Assembly: GCA_002328625.1 (NCBI GenBank)
Contig: DCVC01000084.1
Location: 11,162-18,221, forward strand
Direction of reading: 5' to 3'
DNA: 7,060 nt
Origin: Bacteroidales bacterium UBA2198
GTDB lineage: Bacteria > Bacteroidota > Bacteroidia > Bacteroidales > VadinHA17
Position 1 is the first letter of the stretch. The number at the start of each line of letters is the position of its first letter. The notes beneath the pieces are model-generated. The model was given only the letters and a program-made list of their open reading frames with translations, made no database searches and was not told the DNA's origin. Below are positions 1 to 5,711 of the stretch, piece after piece. The translations under genes and the position numbers were made by a program.

Positions 1-1089
1 TTCAACACTCCTGTAAAGATGAAAGTATTCTCCTGGAAAGGAGAGAGAGATACGGTGATGACACCTTACGATTCAATACGATACTATAAATATTTCATCC
101 GTTCATCTTTCCTTGTGGAGGATCCTCATACCGGCCATGTGAAAGCATATGTCGGCGGACCTGATTTCAGATATTTCAAATGGGACGGAGTAACCCAGCA
201 AAAAAAACAGGTAGGCAGCACGATAAAACCTTTCCTGTACACTGTGGCCATGCAAAATGGTTATTCCCCATGCAACGAGGTTGAAAACATTCCACGATCT
301 TTTGATCTGCCCGGCGACTCCATACCATGGACTCCAAGAAGTTCAGGGCCAAAACAATACCATGGCAAACTTGTCACACTGAAGTGGGGACTTGCTCAGT
401 CGGAAAACTATATATCAGCCTGGCTGATGCAACAGTTCAGACCCAGTGCTGTTACTGATCTTATGAAAAAAATGGGAATCAGAAGTTTCATTGACCCCGT
501 TCCTTCAATTTTCCTCGGCACATCGGATATCAAACTTGAAGAGATGGTTGGGGCCTATGGAACATACGCCAATAAAGGCGTTTATATAAGACCGATGTAT
601 GTGACACGGATAGAAGACAAAAATGGAAACACAATTTCAAGATTCACACCAAAGATAGAAGAGGTTCTGAGTGAAGAACAGGCATTTCTTATGCTGGAAA
701 TGCTGCAGGGTGTTACTTCGTCAGGAACAGGGATAAGAATACGCAGGGAACCTTACATGTTGATGAACCAGATGGGAGGAAAGACAGGTACAACCCAAAA
801 TCATTCAAATGGTTGGTTCATGGGTGTAACACCCAGCCTTATCGGAGGTGTATGGAGCGGATGGGAGGATCAGGCGATCCATTTCGAAACACTTGATGAA
901 GGACAGGGAGCTAACATGGCATTACCCATTTTTGCTATATTCATCAAAAAGGTTTTTGCCGATCCTCAGTTTGGCATCATGGAAGCAGACGAGTTCGAAC
1001 GTCCTGCTAATTTCAGAATTGAACTCGACTGCGAAAAAGCAAAAAAAGAGAATACAAGGCGTGATAATTATATCAGGGAGAGGTATTGA
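1..1089 (+). CDS. Class A penicillin-binding protein (PBP1A type), 3' part with transpeptidase domain
   Basis: This is the C-terminal part of a bifunctional peptidoglycan synthase; the reading frame is open from base 1, so the gene starts upstream. The visible 362 codons cover the DD-transpeptidase domain that crosslinks stem peptides in the periplasm. The three active-site motifs are present and ordered: SxxK as STIK at 217-228 (within QVGSTIKPF), SxN as SEN at 400-408, and KTGT at 781-792. The downstream NGWFMGVTP and GGVWSGWED segments are also typical of PBP1A. The glycosyltransferase 51 domain and membrane anchor would lie before the window. A Met at base 19 is internal and not a start, because the preceding codons (FNTPVK) continue the domain. 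The tail after the transpeptidase domain is short, basic and acidic, with no extra domain. The stop overlaps the 3' end of the convergent radA by 17 bp. Family assignment is secure; the exact paralogue name is not. Confidence 0.93.
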   Translation, partial: FNTPVKMKVFSWKGERDTVMTPYDSIRYYKYFIRSSFLVEDPHTGHVKAYVGGPDFRYFKWDGVTQQKKQVGSTIKPFLYTVAMQNGYSPCNEVENIPRSFDLPGDSIPWTPRSSGPKQYHGKLVTLKWGLAQSENYISAWLMQQFRPSAVTDLMKKMGIRSFIDPVPSIFLGTSDIKLEEMVGAYGTYANKGVYIRPMYVTRIEDKNGNTISRFTPKIEEVLSEEQAFLMLEMLQGVTSSGTGIRIRREPYMLMNQMGGKTGTTQNHSNGWFMGVTPSLIGGVWSGWEDQAIHFETLDEGQGANMALPIFAIFIKKVFADPQFGIMEADEFERPANFRIELDCEKAKKENTRRDNYIRERY

Positions 1090-2443
1090 ACAAGGCACGG
1101 ATAAGATTTTCAACCTTGCCGACGGGAATCACTTCAATTCCCGGCTTTGACTCCCTGATATTCCTGTTAAATTTTGATACAAATACTTTTCTGAATCCCA
1201 TTTTTGAAGCTTCCCTTATTCTTTGTTCAATTCTTGAAACAGGCCGGATCTCTCCTGAAAGACCCACTTCTCCTGAAAAGCAAATCTCTTTTCCAACAGG
1301 GATATCAAGATTTGAAGATAAAATAGAACTTATTATGGCAAGATCAATTGCAGGATCATTTACCTTTATTCCGCCTGCAATATTCAAAAAAACATCTTTT
1401 ATACCCAATTTAAATCCTGCTCTTTTTTCCAGTACTGCCAGCAGCATGTTCAGACGTCTGATATCAAACCCTGTCGAGCTTCTCTGAGGTGTCCCGTAAA
1501 CGGCACTGCTAACAAGAGCCTGGGTCTCAATAAGAAAAGGTCTCAGTCCATCAACAGTGGCGGCAATAGATATTCCACTTAACAGTTCATCATGCTGATT
1601 AATAAACATTTCGGAAGGATTCATAACCTCCTTCAGCCCGTTTTCCATCATTTCAAAGATTCCCAGTTCTGCTGTTGAGCCAAACCTGTTTTTCACCGAT
1701 CTTAAAATGCGGTAGATATAATTATTATCTCCTTCAAAATAAAGGACAACATCGACAATATGTTCAAGAACTTTTGGACCGGCAAGGGTACCGTCTTTGG
1801 TAATATGACCGATAATAAAAACAGGTATGCCTGTGGTTTTCGAATATTTTAATAGCTGTGCAGCGCACTCTCTGACCTGAGAGACTGATCCTGCAGAGGA
1901 CTCCAGCATATCGGTATGGGTTGTCTGAATGGAATCTATTATTATCAATCCCGGTTTTAATTTCTCAGACTGAACCATTATGCTTTCAAGTTCTGTTTCA
2001 CTGTAGATATAGCATTTCGGATTTGAATTCCCAAGCCTTTTTGCTCTCAGGCTGATCTGTTCCTCACTCTCTTCTCCTGATACATACAGAGTAGTACACT
2101 CATTGATTGCAAGGGCAAGCTGCAGGGCCAGTGTAGATTTCCCAACACCGGGTTCCCCTCCAAGAAGAATAAGCGATCCTGGAACCATGCCGCCTCCAAG
2201 AATCCTGTTGAGTTCATTAATTCCGGTTTTCCGGCGGTTAAGTTCATCTGACCTTATATCAACCAGCAGCTCCGGCTTTCTTTTTTCCTGGCCGATCAGG
2301 TACGGCCTTTCCCGCGAAGAGGCAGTTACCATTATCTCCTCATGATAAGTGTTCCATTCTTTACATGATGGACATCTGCCTATCCATTTAGCAGACTCTG
2401 CCCCGCAATTCTGACAAATAAAAACTGTCTTGGATTTTGCCAT
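1073..2443 (-). CDS. radA: DNA repair protein RadA (Sms)
   Basis: Cytoplasmic RecA-like ATPase that processes recombination intermediates, known in other bacteria as a DnaB-like branch-migration helicase. At 456 residues it matches the usual family length. Domains in order: an N-terminal four-Cys zinc finger (C10, C13, C24, C27, with the typical KWIGRCPSC context); a RecA-type ATPase core with Walker A GEPGVGKS (96-103) and Walker B LIIIDS ending at D170-S171; the RadA signature KNRFG (252-256); and a C-terminal Lon-protease-like domain with the conserved DPAIDLAI and SGEVGLSGEIRPV segments. The ATG at 2443 gives the zinc finger its usual distance from the N-terminus. No Shine-Dalgarno is visible in the 7-bp gap after the upstream membrane-protein gene, which suggests operon expression and perhaps translational coupling. 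It is last in the panC-panD-membrane protein-radA series, and its 3' end overlaps the convergent PBP gene. No defects seen. Confidence 0.97.
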   Translation of the reverse strand: MAKSKTVFICQNCGAESAKWIGRCPSCKEWNTYHEEIMVTASSRERPYLIGQEKRKPELLVDIRSDELNRRKTGINELNRILGGGMVPGSLILLGGEPGVGKSTLALQLALAINECTTLYVSGEESEEQISLRAKRLGNSNPKCYIYSETELESIMVQSEKLKPGLIIIDSIQTTHTDMLESSAGSVSQVRECAAQLLKYSKTTGIPVFIIGHITKDGTLAGPKVLEHIVDVVLYFEGDNNYIYRILRSVKNRFGSTAELGIFEMMENGLKEVMNPSEMFINQHDELLSGISIAATVDGLRPFLIETQALVSSAVYGTPQRSSTGFDIRRLNMLLAVLEKRAGFKLGIKDVFLNIAGGIKVNDPAIDLAIISSILSSNLDIPVGKEICFSGEVGLSGEIRPVSRIEQRIREASKMGFRKVFVSKFNRNIRESKPGIEVIPVGKVENLIRALFNTSP

Positions 2444-2450
2444 AAACTAT

Positions 2451-3464
2451 TCAGGAGGATTTTTCTTTATGATGTTTTCCAAATATTATAAAGAATGATA
2501 TTGTTCCAACAAGGATTACAAACAGGAGTTGTGACTCATGAGTAAGAAAAGCATAAATAAGTCCATCTTCAATTTTAACTTTCTCTACAAATGCAAGTCC
2601 GCGGGATACAATATAATGGAATGCTCCCAGGCCACTTTGCACAGGGGCCGACATTGCCAATCCCCCTATTACCAGAAGGAACACACTGTCTCCAAGAGTA
2701 AGATGGGAAGTGGGCTCAATAGCAAAAACTACAACCCAGGTCATTAGAGTGTAACAAAACCACATGAATACTGTGTGAAAGATGAACTCCCATTTTCTCT
2801 TTAAACCAGTAATCGTTTTGAGTCCATTGATAACACCTTTTGCAGTGTCAAATACTTTTAAAAAAAACCTGACTTTGCGAAGTTTTTTCCTGTATATTAT
2901 AAGCAGATAAAGCATGACTACTGCTAATGCCACAATGACAGTCCAGATGATCCATGTGAAATCAAGCAAAGAAAAGACCTTTTGCTGCAGTGGATCAAAG
3001 ATGCTTTGCTTAAGGAATTCATTTATCTGGTCGCCCCTCAGGACGATCAGAACTATCAAAATAAGCATAAGTGAAATAAAATCAATTGTGCGTTCAACCA
3101 CTACTGTTCCGAACAGCTGGTCGACCGGCATTTTCTCCTTTTTTCCCAAAGCTACACATCGTGTCAGTTCACCTACTCTTGGTAGTGCAAGGTTTGCCAG
3201 GTACCCTGTCATGAGCGCGTAAAATGTGTTACGCAGTGATGGAGTATATCCAAGGGGATTAATAAGAATCACCCACCTTCGGGCCCGGCTTATATATGCA
3301 AGGAATCCGAAAAAGATTGACAAGAAAAGCCAGGAGTAATTTGCTTCTTTCAGGCCTGCAATAAGACTATCTAATTCAACATTTCGGAATGCAAGCCAGA
3401 GAAGAATAATCCCTATAATAAGAAATCCGAGAAATTTAAGAACCTGTATTATAACTTTCCTCAA
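2451..3464 (-). CDS. YbhN/LPG-synthase-type multispanning inner-membrane protein (UPF0104, PF03706-like)
   Basis: A 337-residue integral membrane protein resembling the flippase-like transmembrane domain of lysylphosphatidylglycerol synthases and the YbhN/UPF0104 family. Visible hydrophobic segments lie around residues 7-26, 45-58, 83-95, 129-142, 169-191, 229-250, 257-275 and 311-330. Family hallmarks are the SRARRW stretch after the second segment (59-64), ALPRVGELTR (93-102), the VVVERTID motif (121-128) and a late APVQSGLGAFHYIVSRG stretch. It has no C-terminal aminoacyl-transferase domain, so it is not a full MprF. Substrate is unknown; relatives are suspected of moving lipids or lipid-linked molecules across the inner membrane. 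The start is TTG at 3464: an in-frame TGA lies three codons upstream and the first internal Met is residue 85, beyond two membrane segments. The start sits one base after the panD stop and the stop is 7 bp before radA, so it is operonic. Confidence 0.88.
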   Translation of the reverse strand: MRKVIIQVLKFLGFLIIGIILLWLAFRNVELDSLIAGLKEANYSWLFLSIFFGFLAYISRARRWVILINPLGYTPSLRNTFYALMTGYLANLALPRVGELTRCVALGKKEKMPVDQLFGTVVVERTIDFISLMLILIVLIVLRGDQINEFLKQSIFDPLQQKVFSLLDFTWIIWTVIVALAVVMLYLLIIYRKKLRKVRFFLKVFDTAKGVINGLKTITGLKRKWEFIFHTVFMWFCYTLMTWVVVFAIEPTSHLTLGDSVFLLVIGGLAMSAPVQSGLGAFHYIVSRGLAFVEKVKIEDGLIYAFLTHESQLLFVILVGTISFFIIFGKHHKEKSS

Positions 3465-3465
3465 G

Positions 3466-3816
3466 TTAAATCAGTTTATTTGTTTTAGTATCGGGGAAGA
3501 TGATTAAGGGCCTGAATGATTTTGCTTTTTCAAAATCCATACTGGCATAAGACATTATTAACAGGATATCACCGACAATTACCTTTCTTGCAGCTGCTCC
3601 GTTAAGACATATTTCTCCGGATCCTCTTTTTCCTTTTATAACGTATGTTTCCAGCCTTTCCCCGTTATTAAGGTTTAAAACCTGCACTTTCTCATTTTCA
3701 ATAATGTTTGCAGCATCCATCAGATCTTCATCAATAGCGATGCTCCCTATATAATTCAGGTTTGCTTCAGTAACGGTTACTCTGTGGATTTTCGATTTTA
3801 ATACTTCAATAAACAT
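3466..3816 (-). CDS. panD: Aspartate 1-decarboxylase proenzyme
   Basis: Pyruvoyl-dependent enzyme that converts L-aspartate to beta-alanine, the precursor PanC needs for pantothenate. The 116-residue proenzyme is close in length to the E. coli protein, and key positions align without gaps: K9 and H11 in the N-terminal KSKIHR stretch, the self-cleavage site G24-S25 (in NYIGSIAID), R54, Y58 and N72 (in CLNGAAARK). In the family, cleavage at this Gly-Ser yields a short beta chain and an alpha chain whose N-terminal Ser becomes the pyruvoyl group. All these residues are present, so an active, self-processing enzyme is expected. It follows panC by 57 bp, and a candidate Bacteroidota promoter occupies that gap. 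It is immediately followed by the membrane-protein gene, one base after its TAA. Whether a separate maturation factor is required cannot be seen here. Confidence 0.98.
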   Translation of the reverse strand: MFIEVLKSKIHRVTVTEANLNYIGSIAIDEDLMDAANIIENEKVQVLNLNNGERLETYVIKGKRGSGEICLNGAAARKVIVGDILLIMSYASMDFEKAKSFRPLIIFPDTKTNKLI

Positions 3817-3851
3817 ATAATATATGATCGAATTGATATATTTTTATGGTG

Positions 3852-3883
3852 CAAATTTAATTAACCTTTTGATTCAGACCAAC
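3852..3883 (-). promoter_or_regulatory. Candidate Bacteroidota-type promoter for panD
   Basis: On the minus strand, TAAATTTG (3859-3852) matches the Bacteroidota -7 consensus TAnnTTTG exactly, followed by CACC. GTTG (3883-3880) sits 20 bp upstream, close to the -33 TTTG element and its usual spacing. The -33 part lies in the last codons of panC. A transcript would begin about 5-8 bases after the -7 box and give panD a leader of roughly 30 nt. This is inferred from consensus only; AT-rich DNA can match by chance. Confidence 0.5.
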
Positions 3884-4731
3884 TGTAATTCAATATTATC
3901 TATAAGACGTATTTTTCCTGCCCATACTGCTATACAGCCAAAATAAGATTTTCTTTTTTTCATTTCACTCTTTGCGTTTACAGGATGGAGGTATTTGTCA
4001 TCGACAATTTCGAAATACTCGACACTGAGGCCACCAGTTTTTTCTATCGTTCTTACAACATAGTTTTTTATTTCAGGTATATCACAATTTTGAATCATGG
4101 AAGCTGCCACGGACAAAGTATTGTATATTACCGGGGCTTTATTCCTTAATTCCTGTGTAAGCAGCCTGTTTCTGCTGCTCATTGCCAGTCCGTCGTTTTC
4201 CCGGATTATCGGGGCTGCAACTATTCTGACTTTGTAACCTTTCTGCCTTACCATCTCTTTTATGATCGCAACCTGTTGGAGATCCTTAAGTCCGAAATAA
4301 GCAAGATCAGGTTCTGCTATTTCAAAAAGCCTGCTTACAACCTGCGCAACACCATTGAAATGTCCCTGACGGTAAAGCCCTTCCATTACATTGCCGAGAT
4401 TACCAAAGTTAAAAACTCTCTTATCCTCAACTGGATATATCTCTTTGTCGTCAGGAGTAAAGACAATATCATTTTTGGCAAGAACTTTTCCCAACATAGA
4501 GAGGTCAGCTTCAAGCGATCTTGGATAATTTTTCAGGTCATCTTTATTGTTAAATTGGGCAGGATTAACATAAATGCTTACAACAACAAGAGAACATTCC
4601 TTTGCCGCAATCCTGACAAGTGAAAGATGCCCTTCGTGCAGGGCCCCCATTGTAGGCACAAATCCTACTGGAAAAAGAGCCTCTCTTTTAATTTGAGCTT
4701 TCAGTTCATCTGCCGATCTTATTACCTTCAT
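3874..4731 (-). CDS. panC: Pantothenate synthetase (pantoate--beta-alanine ligase)
   Basis: Cytoplasmic ligase that uses ATP to join pantoate and beta-alanine through a pantoyl-adenylate intermediate, the last step of pantothenate synthesis. The 285 residues match the usual length. Diagnostic motifs of this nucleotidyltransferase-fold family are in place: PTMGALHEGH with the HxGH signature at 32-35, YVNPAQF (54-60), QGHFNGV (122-128), FGLKDLQQ (146-153) and the KMSKS-equivalent MSSRN (184-188). The ATG at 4731 places HxGH at the normal position. An upstream ATG at 4747 is out of frame. The gene is first in the minus-strand series, with panD next, and is divergent from the glycogen-synthase-like gene. 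A TAGGTTTG promoter box lies about 17 bp before the start, so the predicted leader is very short. panB, which supplies the ketopantoate precursor, is not in the window. No defects seen. Confidence 0.98.
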   Translation of the reverse strand: MKVIRSADELKAQIKREALFPVGFVPTMGALHEGHLSLVRIAAKECSLVVVSIYVNPAQFNNKDDLKNYPRSLEADLSMLGKVLAKNDIVFTPDDKEIYPVEDKRVFNFGNLGNVMEGLYRQGHFNGVAQVVSRLFEIAEPDLAYFGLKDLQQVAIIKEMVRQKGYKVRIVAAPIIRENDGLAMSSRNRLLTQELRNKAPVIYNTLSVAASMIQNCDIPEIKNYVVRTIEKTGGLSVEYFEIVDDKYLHPVNAKSEMKKRKSYFGCIAVWAGKIRLIDNIELQLV

Positions 4732-4748
4732 GTTTTTGTTTATTCATG

Positions 4749-4756
4749 CAAACCTA
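4749..4756 (-). promoter_or_regulatory. Candidate -7 promoter box for panC
   Basis: On the minus strand this reads TAGGTTTG, an exact TAnnTTTG match, followed by CATGAATAAACAAAAAC and then the panC ATG at 4731. No convincing TTTG is found 19-20 bp upstream; that place reads GATG. Transcription starting shortly after the box would leave a leader of only about 10-13 nt. Orientation and position support a panC operon promoter, but the -33 half is weak. Confidence 0.5.
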
Positions 4757-4837
4757 AATGAAATATTTATTAAATCATCATTTTATTATTTATTCAGTAG
4801 TCATCCCTGTAAATACTTGTACTCTAGTCTTTGTACA

Positions 4838-4869
4838 TTTATTTATTTCATTATTTTTTTCTATCTTTG
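4838..4869 (+). promoter_or_regulatory. Candidate promoter for the glycogen-synthase-like gene
   Basis: TATCTTTG (4862-4869) matches the Bacteroidota -7 consensus exactly and is followed by CACC, as is the candidate panD promoter. At the usual spacing (20 bp) there is only TTTA (4838-4841); a true TTTG at 4830-4833 is 28 bp away, which is too far. A predicted start near 4874-4877 gives a leader of about 30 nt before the ATG at 4905. The stretch between is T-rich, which is common for promoters in this phylum. Confidence 0.5.
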
Positions 4870-4904
4870 CACCTTGTTATGCAACGGTATATCCCGGCAG
4901 GTAA

Positions 4905-5711
4905 ATGGAAAGCAAAAAGGTATTATTCATTTCTCAAGAGATCACTCCATATTTAAGTGAAACAAAGCTTTCGAAAATAGGAAGGTATCTTCCTCAGGGA
5001 ATTCAGGAAAGAGGGAAAGAGATTCGCACATTTATGCCCCGGTACGGGTGTATTAATGAACGGAGGAATCAATTGCATGAAGTAATAAGACTTTCCGGAA
5101 TGAATCTTATAATTGACGACACCGATCATCCCCTTATCATAAAAGTTGCATCGATACAATCTGCCAGGATGCAAGTTTATTTTATAGACAATGACGAATA
5201 TTTTCAGAGGAAACATACTGTTCATGACACGGCGGGAAAAGAATTTGAAGATAATGATGAACGCGCACTCTTTTTTGCACGTGGGGTTATTGAAACGGTG
5301 AAGAAGTTAAGATGGGCTCCTGATATCGTTCATTGTCACGGCTGGATGGCAGCACTGGTGCCTGTTTATCTCAAGAGCATTTACGGTGATGATCCGTTGT
5401 TCCACAACTACAAAATTGTATACTCTATCTACAATAATGATTTTAAAACCCCGTTTAGATCAACATTCGCCGATAAACTGCGTTTTGACGGGATCGATGG
5501 CGAAAGCCTTAAACTTGTCATGAAACCGGATTTTATAAATGTCTCAAAACTGGCAATAAAATACTCAGATGCTTTGATTATTGGCAGTGAAGAAATAAAT
5601 AAGGATCTTGCAAAATATGTCGAAACAATTAATAAACCGGTACTTACTTACAGGGACGAAACCCAGTATATTGATGCCTATAATGATTTTTATGACCAGA
5701 TATTGTCCTGA
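4905..5711 (+). CDS. Glycogen/starch-synthase-like protein, GT5 N-terminal domain only
   Basis: A 268-residue cytoplasmic protein that resembles the N-terminal Rossmann lobe of family 5 glycogen/starch synthases. Evidence: the opening strand KVLFISQEITPYL, the YLPQGIQERG helix where GlgA has its ALPxALxxRG-type helix, RTFMPRYG (41-48), the DERALFFARG stretch (118-127) and HCHGW (143-147) where GlgA proteins have an HxHDW-like motif. Two departures stand out. Full synthases are about 470-480 residues with a second lobe carrying catalytic residues; this protein simply ends after the first lobe. The substrate-binding KxGG that normally follows the first strand aligns with SETK (18-21). The reading frame is clean and the next gene starts inside its end, so the short form looks natural rather than truncated. 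From memory, similar short proteins are widespread in Bacteroidota, often beside panC. Classical ADP-glucose glycogen synthase activity is doubtful; the real role is unknown, so no glgA symbol is given. The ATG at 4905 follows a weak AGGT. Confidence 0.85.
   Translation: MESKKVLFISQEITPYLSETKLSKIGRYLPQGIQERGKEIRTFMPRYGCINERRNQLHEVIRLSGMNLIIDDTDHPLIIKVASIQSARMQVYFIDNDEYFQRKHTVHDTAGKEFEDNDERALFFARGVIETVKKLRWAPDIVHCHGWMAALVPVYLKSIYGDDPLFHNYKIVYSIYNNDFKTPFRSTFADKLRFDGIDGESLKLVMKPDFINVSKLAIKYSDALIIGSEEINKDLAKYVETINKPVLTYRDETQYIDAYNDFYDQILS

Noticed and set aside
199..207. Run of eight A residues in the PBP gene as a possible programmed frameshift site
   Set aside because: The frame continues through the run into all three transpeptidase motifs, and no alternative-frame product or downstream structure supports frameshifting.
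1040..1120. Rho-independent terminator between the convergent PBP and radA genes
   Set aside because: I found no GC-rich stem followed by a T-run on either strand in this interval.
1086..1487. 133-codon plus-strand open frame antisense to radA
   Set aside because: It lies wholly opposite well-supported radA coding sequence and shows no domain or signal; it is a by-product of radA codon use.
2914..3222. 102-codon plus-strand open frame opposite the membrane-protein gene
   Set aside because: Its Ser/Thr-rich composition is what the reverse complement of hydrophobic membrane codons gives; there is no independent support.
3857..3864. TTAATTAA palindrome in the panC-panD gap as an operator
   Set aside because: An 8-bp AT-only palindrome is expected by chance in such AT-rich DNA and has no second copy or flanking arms; it also overlaps the candidate -7 box.
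4276..4623. 115-codon plus-strand open frame opposite panC
   Set aside because: panC is full-length with all motifs on the other strand; the antisense product has no recognisable features.
4830..4833. TTTG as the -33 element of the GT5-like gene's promoter
   Set aside because: It is 28 bp from the TATCTTTG box, well beyond the usual spacing of about 19-20 bp.
4730..4960. 76-codon plus-strand open frame across the divergent promoter region
   Set aside because: It is low-complexity (Phe, Tyr, Ser rich), encoded by AT-rich promoter DNA, and overlaps the GT5-like gene in another frame.
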